The notes under the pieces are model-generated. The model saw only the letters and a program-made list of their open reading frames with translations, had not been told where the DNA came from and did not search any database. Below are positions 42,302-51,204 of a stretch of DNA of 64,000 bases, one piece after another. Source of the DNA: Devosia nitrariae (GTDB lineage: Bacteria; Pseudomonadota; Alphaproteobacteria; Rhizobiales; Devosiaceae); the NCBI RefSeq assembly GCF_030160115.1, contig NZ_BSNS01000007.1, positions 124,001-188,000 of the forward strand, read 5' to 3'. Every line of letters starts with the position of its first letter. Position 1 is the stretch's first letter. Position numbers and translations under genes: made by a program.

Positions 42302-42754
42302 TGCCGGCGGCGCTGGGGCGTTGTCGCCGCCAGCCGGTTGGTCTGGCTCGCCTGCCATGCCAGCAACACACTCGGCGCTGGAACTGAGGAAGTTGCTGCC
42401 GAGCGCTCCGGTCAGGAACACACGGCCTCCCGGATCCAGCACCGCGGTGAGCGCGTGGCTCCCCTCAACTCTTGCAAATGGCACCGACCAGTTTACCGCC
42501 GCGCCTGAGGCAATCGGGTCGGTCCCCGTATTGCGGATGATCACGTCGTAGCCTGAAACGCTGCAGACGACGCCGGGATCACCCGGCTCCTGCTGGCCGG
42601 GCGTCGTCGCCGCAGGCGCATCGCCCGCTGGTTCCTGGGCGAGCGCGGCACCCGAAACGAGAAGCCAGAGCGTGACAGCCACACCCGCCGACAGCGTCGC
42701 CCGGTCCGAGACCCTGCGGCATGTGGTTGGCGAGCGTGCGTTGGCGTTTGTCAT
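42296..42754 (-). CDS. Small secreted or membrane-anchored protein of the cytochrome operon
   Basis: A 152-residue protein. A hydrophobic export signal (ATLSAGVAVTLWLLVSGAAL) is followed by a Pro-rich linker. A compact domain follows with SVSGYDVIIRNTGTDPIASG, WSVPFARVEGSHALT and two cysteines that may pair. No family recognised. The ATG at 42754 overlaps the stop of the cytochrome gene (ATGA), so it belongs with it and may act in the same periplasmic electron path. Confidence 0.7.
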   Translation of the reverse strand: MTNANARSPTTCRRVSDRATLSAGVAVTLWLLVSGAALAQEPAGDAPAATTPGQQEPGDPGVVCSVSGYDVIIRNTGTDPIASGAAVNWSVPFARVEGSHALTAVLDPGGRVFLTGALGSNFLSSSAECVAGMAGEPDQPAGGDNAPAPPAN

Positions 42755-43521
42755 GGTTGCTCTTCGATCACGATGCGGGCGAGTGCCGCGGGATCGACCG
42801 GAAGCTCGGTGTCGCCGGCCGGTGCCTCGCTGACGGACAGCATATAGGCGATGATGTCCACATACTCCTGATCGGGGAGCGATGCCGGGTTGTTCTGCGG
42901 CATCGTCGTCTTGGTCATCTCGAAGAGGGTTGCGAGTGTGCGCCCGTTCCAGTCGCGCAGGAATGCCGCCCGCGCCAGCGGCGGGGTCGACTTCATGTCG
43001 GGATCGTCGGCCGCCCCGTTCAGCCTGCGGCCATGGCACCTGGTGCATGCGTCATACGCCTCTTCGCCCCGCTCCGCCTGCTCGGCGGTAAACACCCCAT
43101 CCCAGATCGAAGCCTGGTCGCCGGTGTCCGCCTGGTCGCCGGTGTCAGCCGAGGCGTCGAGAAGCGGGGTGACCTCTTCGGCGGCCACCTCACCGAAGGT
43201 ATTGCCCCAGCTGTTGCGAACGTAGGTGGCGAGCGCGGCGATCTCCTCGGCCGTCAGGTCCGGAAAGGCGGGCATGGCGCCCTTGCCCTCATGGATATTG
43301 GTCACGATCAGGGAAAGATCCTCGAGATTGGCGTTACCCGCCAGTTCCGGAAAGCTTCCGGCCACGCCCTGGCCCTCGGGCTGGTGGCACACGGCGCAAT
43401 GCTGCTCGTAGAGCTGTTGGCCCTGCGTCAGGAGCTCGGACTGCGCGAGCGCGGGCAGAGCCGCCGCCGGGGCGGCTGTCACGAGCAATGCACCAATGAC
43501 GCGGATCGCAGCTTTCGGCAT
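42751..43521 (-). CDS. Periplasmic diheme cytochrome c
   Basis: A 256-residue exported protein with two heme-binding CxxCH sites, CAVCH (first domain, LYEQHCAVCHQPEGQG) and CTRCH (second, EEAYDACTRCHGRRLNG). Candidate axial methionines are in GAMPAFPDL and TTMPQNNP. The two class I domains are joined by an acidic linker with a short repeated DTGDQA. GGAAGGAA precedes the ATG at 43521. Its place downstream of a Tat-exported FAD protein suggests it accepts electrons from that enzyme. Confidence 0.9.
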   Translation of the reverse strand: MPKAAIRVIGALLVTAAPAAALPALAQSELLTQGQQLYEQHCAVCHQPEGQGVAGSFPELAGNANLEDLSLIVTNIHEGKGAMPAFPDLTAEEIAALATYVRNSWGNTFGEVAAEEVTPLLDASADTGDQADTGDQASIWDGVFTAEQAERGEEAYDACTRCHGRRLNGAADDPDMKSTPPLARAAFLRDWNGRTLATLFEMTKTTMPQNNPASLPDQEYVDIIAYMLSVSEAPAGDTELPVDPAALARIVIEEQP

Positions 43522-43548
43522 GATCGGTTCCTTCCTTCTTCGAGCGCT

Positions 43549-43655
43549 CCTCTGGAGCGTTCTCAGCAAAAGCATCTTCCCACTTCTGCGGTTCCAAACG
43601 CGGCCATTCAAAAACCTGGAGCTCCCGTTCGACTCCTTCGGAACGGGAAAGGCTC
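43549..43655. repeat. Dispersed hairpin element pair
   Basis: A diverged copy of the 41186-41276 arrangement. An imperfect nested hairpin beginning GCGTTCTCAGCAAAAG (43549 on) is followed by CCCGTTC / GAACGGG (43624-43647). It separates the cytochrome gene from the preceding gene on the minus strand. Confidence 0.6.
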
Positions 43656-43660
43656 TGGTG

Positions 43661-44737
43661 TCAGGCCCACAGCTCGGCTGCAGTCGGCCCCCGGTCGACG
43701 GTCAGTTCGGCGCGGATCGAGGTATCGGCCGCCACTTGGCTGTCAGCGCGATAGGGAACGTGCCTGGGACCGGAAACGAATATCCTGTAGGTGCCCTTGG
43801 GGACGCGGACCTCAGCGTGCCCGTCAGCATCGGTGAACACCCGATAGGGATGGACCACGACCTTGGCGCCCTTGATCGGCGCCTGCGTCGCCTTGTCGAT
43901 CGCCTCGACGGAAATGACGCATTCGGGCTGCCGCACCGACCTGACGCCAAAGCGGGCCGTCTGCTGTTCATGCGGAATATCCGTGTCGGCGCCCGGCGCG
44001 GTCACGGTCCAGTCGTGCAATCCCTCTGCCGCCGGAGCGCTTGCTTCCACCTGCGCATAATAGAGCGCAGCCGTGCCCGGCCAGGGTTCATCGCCGAGCG
44101 TTCCCGTTGCTATTGCGTCGCCGTGCTCGTTGCTGACGGCGAAGGTCCAGCCGGTCGGTCCGCATTGCGAAGAGCATTTGACCCCGAGCGTGAAGCGGAA
44201 GGTCTCGCCGGCAACGATTGCCGTGGGGACATCCCAGACCAGGATGCTGGTCGCGTGCGCCTTGACGACGAGCCGGAACGGCGTGGTGACCTCGGCGTAG
44301 TCGATGCCATCGGCGGTGTGGGCCGGCAACACGGCGAGCCAGGTGTGCTCACCCGGCTCGAGGGGTGCCGTGAGCACGAGTTCGTCCGTAAAGTTGATCT
44401 CGCCGTCGAAGTCGGAGATCTCGGCTTCGCCCACAAGCGAGCCGCCCTCGTTCTGGATGAGGAGCGACAGTTGCGTAAGGTCCCGGACCGGCAGGCATTC
44501 GACGATGCCGATGAGCGTCAGCTCGGCGCCCGCATCGACCTCGGCGGGCCCGGCGTCCTCGTCCCCGGAATCAGCCTCCAGCTCTTGCGTCTCCGGCTCG
44601 GCCGGCTCGGTGAACGGGGTGATCCTGCCGGGTGTGACGTCCACAGTGACAATGCATGCCGCCTGCGGCTCCAACTCCTCGGTGTCGCCGGAGTCTTCGC
44701 GAAAATCCGCATCCCGCTCTGAATCTTGTGCTGCCAT
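43661..44737 (-). CDS. Carboxypeptidase-regulatory-like domain protein
   Basis: A 358-residue acidic protein with no clear signal peptide. The last 80 residues (VISVEAIDKATQAPIKGAKV, then VFTDADGHAEVRVPKGTYRI) form a carboxypeptidase-regulatory/transthyretin-like beta-sandwich. The middle contains two further beta-rich domains of the surface-protein kind (LEPGEHTWLAVLPAHTADG; LPVRDLTQLSLLIQNEGG). It is 55 bp downstream of the flavoprotein gene. Whether it is exported, perhaps with the Tat flavoprotein, is unclear. Confidence 0.7.
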   Translation of the reverse strand: MAAQDSERDADFREDSGDTEELEPQAACIVTVDVTPGRITPFTEPAEPETQELEADSGDEDAGPAEVDAGAELTLIGIVECLPVRDLTQLSLLIQNEGGSLVGEAEISDFDGEINFTDELVLTAPLEPGEHTWLAVLPAHTADGIDYAEVTTPFRLVVKAHATSILVWDVPTAIVAGETFRFTLGVKCSSQCGPTGWTFAVSNEHGDAIATGTLGDEPWPGTAALYYAQVEASAPAAEGLHDWTVTAPGADTDIPHEQQTARFGVRSVRQPECVISVEAIDKATQAPIKGAKVVVHPYRVFTDADGHAEVRVPKGTYRIFVSGPRHVPYRADSQVAADTSIRAELTVDRGPTAAELWA

Positions 44738-44792
44738 TTCAACTCACTCGAACCGGGGCTCCGGTGGGGCGGCGCCCCACCGGAATTGGGGA

Positions 44793-46904
44793 TCAGACCG
44801 CGGCTTCCGCTGCGGCGTGAGTGCCGGCTATGAAGCCATGGACATGGCCCTTGCCCAAGCCGTGCTTGTTGATGCCCCCGACGGCCTCGCCGCCGGCATA
44901 AAGACCGGGGATAGCCCTGCCTTGGGTATCGATGACCTGCTGCCGGCCGTTGACGCGCAGGCCCCCATAGGAGTCGTGCCAGATGACCATGATCGAGAGC
45001 GCGTAGAAGGGCGGCTGCATGATCGCGTTCATCGGAGCTTCGACGTGCCGTTCGAAATCGGGATCCTCGCCGGCCTCGACATAGGAGTTCCAGGTCTCCA
45101 CGGTTTCTTCGAGGTAGTTCAGCGGAACGCGCTGGAACGGGTGCCCGGCGTAGATCTTTGCGGCGAGGTCGGGAATCGTATCGGCGGTGAAGTAGTAGCC
45201 GTTCTCCTCGTTGACGTAGGGGAAGCGCATCTCCCACCCGGTGCGCTCGATCGCGGCCTCGTCGAAGATCGCCCAGAGCGGCCCCGAATAGTAGTGCGGG
45301 GGCTGGGATCCCTCGTTCATGGCCAAGGCAGCGTCCATGCCATGATCATAGCTGTACATCTGCCGCACCCATTCGTGCCGGCAGTTACGCCAATCGAGCG
45401 GAATATGGTCGAGCCCGGCATTCGGCACGCCCGACTCCGGTCCCCCCGGATAGCGCGCCGCGCCGCCTCTGATAGGCAGCCGCACCTCGTTGAAGAAGCG
45501 CTTGCCGACCTGGTTGACGGCAATGAACTCCTCAAAGCCGGTATTGCCGACATTGATACCAGTGGACCCCCGGAAGACGAAGGTCGGGTGACCCGGATAC
45601 ATGTCGGTATAGGCATCCCGGGTCCCGAGCCGCGTCGGGATATGGAACGTGGTGGGATAGGAGAGATTCTGCTGCATGCCAGCCATGTTCGCTCCGACCT
45701 TGAGCGCGGCGATCAGGGCACTGCCGTCCTGTCCGTGTGGCCCTTGCAGGGCATAGCCGCTGGTGTTGAAGGCGGGCTCGCGCATCGCAGGGTAGAACAT
45801 CGAGCGCAGTTCCGGATTGCCGGCAAGCCCGCCGCTGGCGAGGATGACGGCCTTCTTGGCCCGGATGCGCACGACCTCGCGCCGCTCGTCGATATTGCCG
45901 TTCTGCCAGTAGCTCTCGAGGCGTTCTCCCGTCTCGGGGTTGATCCTGGGGGAATAATGGGCGCTGATCCCCAGTATCCTGCCCGCCGAGGGTTGTTCGC
46001 GGATCAGTTCGTCGAAGTGGCGGTGGAGCATGAACTGCACGCCCTTCTCGCGCGCCGAGAACTCCAGGGGTCTCGCCAGCGCGACACCATTCTGCACCGC
46101 GTTGGGGCCGACCGTCTCGGTCGCCTCCTCCATCTTGACCGGGGCCAACGGGCTGGTCCGCTCGTCATCGGCGACGCCCGCATCCTCGGCGGTGATGGTG
46201 CCGGCCTTGATGTCGGTCACGTCGCCCAGCATCAGGAAGCAGAACGGCGCCCGGGCTCGCGACATGCCGCCGCCGCCATGCGTGCCGCTCACCCGGGTGA
46301 AGCGAATATAGTTCCTCATCAGGAACTCGCGGGTCGGCGGGCAGTTTTCCGCCCAGGCACGGTTCTGCTCGCGCTCGTTGTATCTGAACGGACTTTGGGC
46401 CTTGGTGTCGACGATCGACCAGTCGGTCATGTCTTTGAACAACAGCTCGACGTCGTCGTCGAGCTCCGCCGGCTCCTCGACCGGAGGTACGGTGATGAAC
46501 CCCTCGGCATCGCCTCTGCCTTCCATGTCCCGCTTCTGGATGGCGTCGCCGCCGCCGAGCGACAGGAACGAGCCGCTGTGCAGCATACGCCCGCCGAGAT
46601 CGAAGTTCTGATCGACCACGAGAACGGTGGCGCCGAGGTCCCGCGCCCTTATGGCTGCGGTGATACCGGCGCACCCGCCGCCGGCGATGACGACGTCTGC
46701 TTCATAGTCCCATGGAATGGAGTCTGCTTTTTCCTGCGCCATCGCGGCGCCGGCACCGCTCAACGCTGCGGCGCCGAGCACGCCTGCGGCGGCACCTTGC
46801 CTGAAGAACTCCCGTCTACTGAGTCCTTTTTCTTCCGGTTCGGACGCGGGGCGCGTCCTGTTCTTGAGACGGTACGCACGGCGCAAGTTGGGGCGCTTAG
46901 CCAT
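44793..46904 (-). CDS. Tat-exported FAD-dependent oxidoreductase (fumarate reductase/ketosteroid dehydrogenase-like)
   Basis: A 703-residue flavoprotein. The twin-arginine motif SRREFF (29-34) and hydrophobic stretch to AMAQ mark a folded-protein export signal. The dinucleotide site is VVIAGGGCAGITAAIRARDLG with VVDQN after it, and the second FAD contact is LYAGGEAVGGINKHGLGKG. HDSYGGLRVNGRQQVID resembles the catalytic region of the fumarate reductase superfamily. GGGAGGAGGAG precedes the ATG. Periplasmic, with a cytochrome c gene nearby as likely electron partner. Substrate unknown. Confidence 0.88.
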   Translation of the reverse strand: MAKRPNLRRAYRLKNRTRPASEPEEKGLSRREFFRQGAAAGVLGAAALSGAGAAMAQEKADSIPWDYEADVVIAGGGCAGITAAIRARDLGATVLVVDQNFDLGGRMLHSGSFLSLGGGDAIQKRDMEGRGDAEGFITVPPVEEPAELDDDVELLFKDMTDWSIVDTKAQSPFRYNEREQNRAWAENCPPTREFLMRNYIRFTRVSGTHGGGGMSRARAPFCFLMLGDVTDIKAGTITAEDAGVADDERTSPLAPVKMEEATETVGPNAVQNGVALARPLEFSAREKGVQFMLHRHFDELIREQPSAGRILGISAHYSPRINPETGERLESYWQNGNIDERREVVRIRAKKAVILASGGLAGNPELRSMFYPAMREPAFNTSGYALQGPHGQDGSALIAALKVGANMAGMQQNLSYPTTFHIPTRLGTRDAYTDMYPGHPTFVFRGSTGINVGNTGFEEFIAVNQVGKRFFNEVRLPIRGGAARYPGGPESGVPNAGLDHIPLDWRNCRHEWVRQMYSYDHGMDAALAMNEGSQPPHYYSGPLWAIFDEAAIERTGWEMRFPYVNEENGYYFTADTIPDLAAKIYAGHPFQRVPLNYLEETVETWNSYVEAGEDPDFERHVEAPMNAIMQPPFYALSIMVIWHDSYGGLRVNGRQQVIDTQGRAIPGLYAGGEAVGGINKHGLGKGHVHGFIAGTHAAAEAAV

Positions 46905-47079
46905 CTGCTCCTCCTCCCGAGCTAACGACTTTCCCCCAACGATCAAGATCATACGTCCGGCGCGCGGCGCTGAGCAACTACTTCACAACAATGCGATTTT
47001 GTTTTGCTGTGCACTCAGGCACTTGAAAAACCAAGTCTATCAGGCGTTAACGTTTGGTTACAACGCAGTCAGAGGCGTT

Positions 47080-47943
47080 TCATCTGGCGAACCTGCGCGC
47101 CCCGGCGACGCAGAGGACGACGGCGACCGTCACAGCCAGCATGGCTGAGGTCACGGGCTCGTGGAGAAGGGTCGCCGCCAGCGCCAGGCCGAAGAACGGC
47201 TGCAGGAGCTGGAGCTGGCCGACTGCGGCGATGCCGCCCTGGGCGAGACCGCGATACCAGAAGACGAAGCCGATGAGCATGCTGAACAGCGATACATAGG
47301 CGAGGCTGAGCCATGCGGGGCTTTCGACCTGCGAGAGCGTTGGTGGCCACGTTGCCACCGTCAGCACGATCATCAGCGGAAGCGACAACACCAGCGCCCA
47401 CGAGATCACCTGCCAGCCGCCGAGCGTCCGGGAAAGCCTGGCGCCTTCCGCATAGCCGAAACCGCAAACGATTATGGCGGTCAGCATCAGCCCATCGCCG
47501 ATGGGCGAGGCGGTGAGCCCTTGCGTCAGCGCGAACCCCGCAACAAGCGTGCTGCCCAAAACCGATAATGCCCAGAACGCCGGCTTTGGCCGCTCGCCGC
47601 CGCGCACGACGCCGAAGATCGATGTCGCCAGCGGCAGGAGGCCAATGAAGACGATCGAATGCGCCGACGTCACGTGCTGGAGTGCCAGCGCCGTCAGCAG
47701 CGGGAAGCCGACCACCACGCCCAGCGCCACGATGACCAGCGAAGCGAGGTCGTTCCTCGAGGGGCGCTTCTGCCGGAAGGCCAGCAGCAGGCCGAGCCCG
47801 AGAATGCCGGCGATAGCGGCCCGGGCGACGGTCAGGAACACCGGATCGAACTGCTGCACGGCAACCCTTGTGGCGGGCAGCGACCCGCTGAAGATGATGA
47901 CCCCGATGAGGCCGCTGATCCATCCGTCCGCCGACCGATCCAA
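47080..47943 (-). CDS. EamA/DMT-family transporter
   Basis: A 287-residue membrane protein with ten helices in two EamA halves. The first half has FSGSLPATRVAVQQFDPVFL and the second has LVLSLPLMIVLTVA and a C-terminal LLQPFFGLALAATLLHEPV, a typical DMT signature. It starts at a TTG (47943) six bases after AAGGAG. It is divergent from a MocR-type regulator, a very common pairing in which the regulator controls a metabolite exporter. Confidence 0.9.
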   Translation of the reverse strand: MDRSADGWISGLIGVIIFSGSLPATRVAVQQFDPVFLTVARAAIAGILGLGLLLAFRQKRPSRNDLASLVIVALGVVVGFPLLTALALQHVTSAHSIVFIGLLPLATSIFGVVRGGERPKPAFWALSVLGSTLVAGFALTQGLTASPIGDGLMLTAIIVCGFGYAEGARLSRTLGGWQVISWALVLSLPLMIVLTVATWPPTLSQVESPAWLSLAYVSLFSMLIGFVFWYRGLAQGGIAAVGQLQLLQPFFGLALAATLLHEPVTSAMLAVTVAVVLCVAGARRFAR

Positions 47944-48000
47944 AGCCTGCTCCTTTTTGTGCAGGCTTCCTTATTCCCAACGACGGCTGGTTGTGCCAGC

Positions 48001-48030
48001 AACAGTCCGATACAGTTGCGCCAAACTGTT
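48001..48030. promoter_or_regulatory. Candidate MocR operator half-sites
   Basis: AACAGT (48001-48006), ACAGTT (48012-48017) and AACTGTT (48024-48030) form direct and inverted repeats in the 108-bp divergent region, as expected of MocR-type operators. Confidence 0.5.
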
Positions 48031-48051
48031 ATGGCAACGGAAGCAATACGG

Positions 48052-49455
48052 ATGGCAGAAATCGGTGGAACGACGCGGGTGGCGATGGTCATGGCCACCA
48101 TCCGCCAGCGCATCGCCGGGCGCAGCCTGACGCCGGGCGCTAAGCTGCCGTCGGTGCGGGGGCTGGCAGCGACGCTCAAGGTCAGCACCTCGACGGTGGT
48201 CGACGCCTATGAGCGCCTAGTTGCCGAGGGCGCGATCCATTCGAGGCCCGGTTCCGGCTTCTATGTGGCCAGCGAGACGACGCCTCTCTCCCTGATCGAT
48301 GTCGGCCAAAGACTCGACCGCGCCATCGATCCATTCTGGATCTCGCGGCAGTCCCTCGATGCCGCGCACGATGATCTCAAACCTGGTTGCGGCTGGTTGC
48401 CGTCGTCCTGGCTGCCGGTGGACGGTCTGCGCAAGGCCCTGCGCACCATCGCACGCGCCGGCGAGCCGGCCCTGGCCGATTACGGCTCGCCGCTGGGTCT
48501 GCCGCTACTGCGACAGCTGATCGCGCGACGCATGGCCGACCGCGGCATCGAGGCAACACCCGATCAGGTGATGCTCACCGAGAGCGGCACGCAGGCGATC
48601 GATCTCATCTGCCGCATGCTGCTCGAGCCTGGCGACACGGTCCTCGTCGACGACCCGTGCTACTTCAACTTCCAGGCCCTGCTGCGCGCGCACCGGGCGC
48701 GGATGGTGAGCGTCCCCTTCACGCCCACCGGCCCCGATATCGAGCTCCTGCGCAAAGCCCTCGCCGAGCACCGCCCGCGGCTCTACATCACCAATTCGGG
48801 CATCCACAATCCAACCGGCGCCACACTCTCGCCGGTCGTCGCCCATCGGGTGCTCAAACTTGCCGATGAGTTCGGTCTCACCATCATCGAGGACGACATC
48901 TTCGCCGACTTCGAACAGAGCCCTGCCCCAAGGCTGGGCGCTTTCGACGGGCTCGACCGCGTCATCCACATCGGCAGCTTCTCCAAGACCCTCTCCGCCT
49001 CGGTTCGCTGCGGGTTCATCGCCGCGCGGTCCGATTGGATCGAAGGCCTCACCGACCTCAAGATCGCCACCTCCTTCGGCGGCGGCCGGCTCGCCGCCGA
49101 GCTGGTCTTTGCCGTCTTGAGCGACGGCGGCTACCGCAAACACCTCGAAGCCCTGCGCCTGCGCCTCTCGGCCGCGAGGCGTGATGTCGGGGCGAAGTTG
49201 AAGGTCCTCGGCATCGAGCCCTGGCTCGAACCGCAGGCCGGCCTCTTCCTCTGGTGCCGCCTGCCCGGTGGGCTCGACGCCGCCGACGTGGCGCGGGCGG
49301 CGCTGGCAAGGAACGTCGTGCTCGCCCCCGGCAACGCCTTCAGCCTCGCCCAGTCTGCAAGCAGCTTCCTTCGCTTCAATGTCTCGCAGACCACCGACGA
49401 GCGCGTGTTCGATGTCCTCCAAGAGGCGCTGAAGGACGCGAAGGGCCAAAACTGA
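48052..49455 (+). CDS. MocR-type regulator: GntR winged helix fused to PLP aminotransferase domain
   Basis: A 467-residue regulator. The N-terminal winged helix (PSVRGLAATLKVSTSTVVDA, then YERLVAEGAIHSRPGSGFYV) is followed by a fold-type I aminotransferase domain. That domain has the PLP lysine in IGSFSKTLSASVRCGF and SGIHNPTGATL upstream. I prefer the ATG at 48052 (GGAAG at suitable spacing); the in-frame ATG at 48031 abuts the operator-like AACTGTT. It probably senses a PLP-reactive amine or amino acid and controls the divergent EamA gene. Confidence 0.92.
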   Translation: MAEIGGTTRVAMVMATIRQRIAGRSLTPGAKLPSVRGLAATLKVSTSTVVDAYERLVAEGAIHSRPGSGFYVASETTPLSLIDVGQRLDRAIDPFWISRQSLDAAHDDLKPGCGWLPSSWLPVDGLRKALRTIARAGEPALADYGSPLGLPLLRQLIARRMADRGIEATPDQVMLTESGTQAIDLICRMLLEPGDTVLVDDPCYFNFQALLRAHRARMVSVPFTPTGPDIELLRKALAEHRPRLYITNSGIHNPTGATLSPVVAHRVLKLADEFGLTIIEDDIFADFEQSPAPRLGAFDGLDRVIHIGSFSKTLSASVRCGFIAARSDWIEGLTDLKIATSFGGGRLAAELVFAVLSDGGYRKHLEALRLRLSAARRDVGAKLKVLGIEPWLEPQAGLFLWCRLPGGLDAADVARAALARNVVLAPGNAFSLAQSASSFLRFNVSQTTDERVFDVLQEALKDAKGQN

Positions 49456-49481
49456 AGCGGCGCATTGCGGGTTCGTTCGTT

Positions 49482-49874
49482 CTAGTCCTCGGAGCGCCCC
49501 GTGCCCTCACGATCGCGCTCGTACCGTCTCTTCAGCGGAAACGGCGGCAGCCAGGACTCGCGACGGATGGTCCAGCTTTCGTAGGTCGGCATCAGCTGAT
49601 CGGGGGCGTCGAGCGACCCCAGGTGCACTTCGATTTCGTCGTCGGTGCGTGCAAAAACCGACGAGCCGCAGCGGGGACAGAAGTGCCGCCCGGCATAGTC
49701 GCGTGTTTCGCCATCGATGGTCACTGCATCCTGTGGGAACACCGCGGCGGCGTAAAACAGCGCCCCATGATGCTTGCGGCAATCGAGACAGTGACAAATC
49801 GCGACCCGGTACGGGCGTCCCGAAGCCACGATCCATACGTCCCCGCACAGGCACCCGCCGGTGAAACGGTCCAT
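49482..49874 (-). CDS. GFA-family (glutathione-dependent formaldehyde-activating enzyme-like) protein
   Basis: A 130-residue zinc protein. Cysteines fit the family: GGCLCGDV (C8, C10), ICHCLDCRK (C27, C29, C32) and FCPRCGSSVF. Members are S-hydroxymethylglutathione synthase-like, but most have no shown activity. No ribosome site stands out; the start is the first ATG. It converges with the MocR gene and is divergent from fabV. Confidence 0.88.
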   Translation of the reverse strand: MDRFTGGCLCGDVWIVASGRPYRVAICHCLDCRKHHGALFYAAAVFPQDAVTIDGETRDYAGRHFCPRCGSSVFARTDDEIEVHLGSLDAPDQLMPTYESWTIRRESWLPPFPLKRRYERDREGTGRSED

Positions 49875-50013
49875 GTTGCGTCTCCTCCAGGATCACGCGG
49901 TCGGATTGGCTATAACGAACGGCACTGCCATTGCAATTGCCCGTACTTGCGCACCAGCGAGCCGCAGGTTAGCAACGGCAGGTCCTGACGCAAGGCATAG
50001 GCGGAGCCGAACA

Positions 50014-51183
50014 ATGATCATCGAACCCAGAATTCGCGGCTTCATCTGCACGACCGCCCACCCAGTCGGGTGCGCCACCAATGTTCAGCGGCAGATCGAC
50101 CATGTGGTGGTCAAGGGTCCGATCGAAAGCCCGCGCAAGCGCGTGCTGGTCCTCGGCTGTTCGACCGGCTATGGCCTCGCCTCGCGCATCGTCACCACCT
50201 TCGGTTCCGGCGCCGATACCGTCGGCGTCTCCTTTGAAAAGGAGCCGGGTGAAACGAAAACCGCTTCAGCCGGCTGGTACAACAACCGTGCCTTCGAAAA
50301 GCGCGCACGCGCTGCCGGCCGCATCGCGGTAACGGTTGAAGGCGATGCCTTCTCGGATGCGGCCAAGGCGCAAACCATCGCAGCGATCCGCGACAATCTC
50401 GGTGAGGTAGACCTGGTGGTCTATAGCCTCGCCTCGCCGGTGCGAACCGATCCCAAAACCGGCACCACCTATCGCTCGGCCATCAAGCCGATGGGGGAAG
50501 CGGTTCGCTCCAAGACCCTCGACACGGGTACCGGCGCGGTCAGCGAAGTCGAAATTCAGCCGGCAACCGCCGACGAGGCGGAGGCGACCGTCAAGGTCAT
50601 GGGCGGCGAGGATTGGGAGCTGTGGGTCGATGCGTTACGTGAGGCCAAGGTCCTCGCCCCGGACTTCATGACCCTCAACTACACCTATCTCGGCAGCGAG
50701 CTGACCTGGCCGATCTACCACAAGGGTACGCTGGGGCGCGCCAAGGCCGACCTCGATCGCGCCGCCGCCGCGATGCGAGAGAGATACGGTTCCGAAAGCG
50801 CCTTCGTCGTGGCGCTGAAGGCCGTGGTCACCCAGGCGAGTTCCGCCATTCCGGTGGTGCCGCTTTACGGCACCCTTCTCCTCAAGGTCATGGAGGAGAT
50901 GGGGCTCGGGGAAGGCTGCATCGAGCAGATCGATCGCCTGTTCCGCGTGAAGCTTCAGCCACCCCTCGAGCTCGACAAAGAGAGCCGGGTACATGTCGAC
51001 GACTGGGAATTGTCGGAGGCTGTCCAAGCCGAGATGGGCCGGCGCTGGCCGCTGCTGTCGAGCGAAACGCTCGCTCAACACGCCGACCTCGATCGCTACC
51101 GGCGCGAGTTTTTGAGGCTCTTCGGCTTCGGGCTCGGCGGCGTCGACTACAGCGCCGATATCGACCCGCGTGAGCCTGCTTAA
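50014..51183 (+). CDS. fabV: Trans-2-enoyl-CoA/enoyl-ACP reductase FabV
   Basis: A 389-residue NADH-dependent enoyl reductase of fatty acid synthesis, the FabV type that is naturally less sensitive to triclosan. It opens MIIEPRIRGFICTTAHPVGC, has the long Rossmann loop VLVLGCSTGYGLASRI, and the catalytic Tyr-x8-Lys in IYHKGTLGRAKADL. Length is slightly shorter than the 395-400 usual. GGAG occurs 11 bases before the ATG. A monocistronic gene; FabI may exist elsewhere. Confidence 0.95.
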   Translation: MIIEPRIRGFICTTAHPVGCATNVQRQIDHVVVKGPIESPRKRVLVLGCSTGYGLASRIVTTFGSGADTVGVSFEKEPGETKTASAGWYNNRAFEKRARAAGRIAVTVEGDAFSDAAKAQTIAAIRDNLGEVDLVVYSLASPVRTDPKTGTTYRSAIKPMGEAVRSKTLDTGTGAVSEVEIQPATADEAEATVKVMGGEDWELWVDALREAKVLAPDFMTLNYTYLGSELTWPIYHKGTLGRAKADLDRAAAAMRERYGSESAFVVALKAVVTQASSAIPVVPLYGTLLLKVMEEMGLGEGCIEQIDRLFRVKLQPPLELDKESRVHVDDWELSEAVQAEMGRRWPLLSSETLAQHADLDRYRREFLRLFGFGLGGVDYSADIDPREPA

Positions 51184-51204
51184 GTCCCCACGCGGCACCA
51201 GCGG

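Noticed and set aside
42296-43048. Longer version of the small secreted protein gene running back into the cytochrome gene
   Set aside because: The extra N-terminal part is an out-of-frame shadow of the cytochrome c coding sequence; the ATG at 42754 overlapping the cytochrome stop is the sensible start.
44304-46925. 873-codon plus-strand open frame opposite the flavoprotein genes
   Set aside because: The minus-strand genes show FAD-binding and Tat motifs and ribosome sites; this frame shows none and spans two genes.
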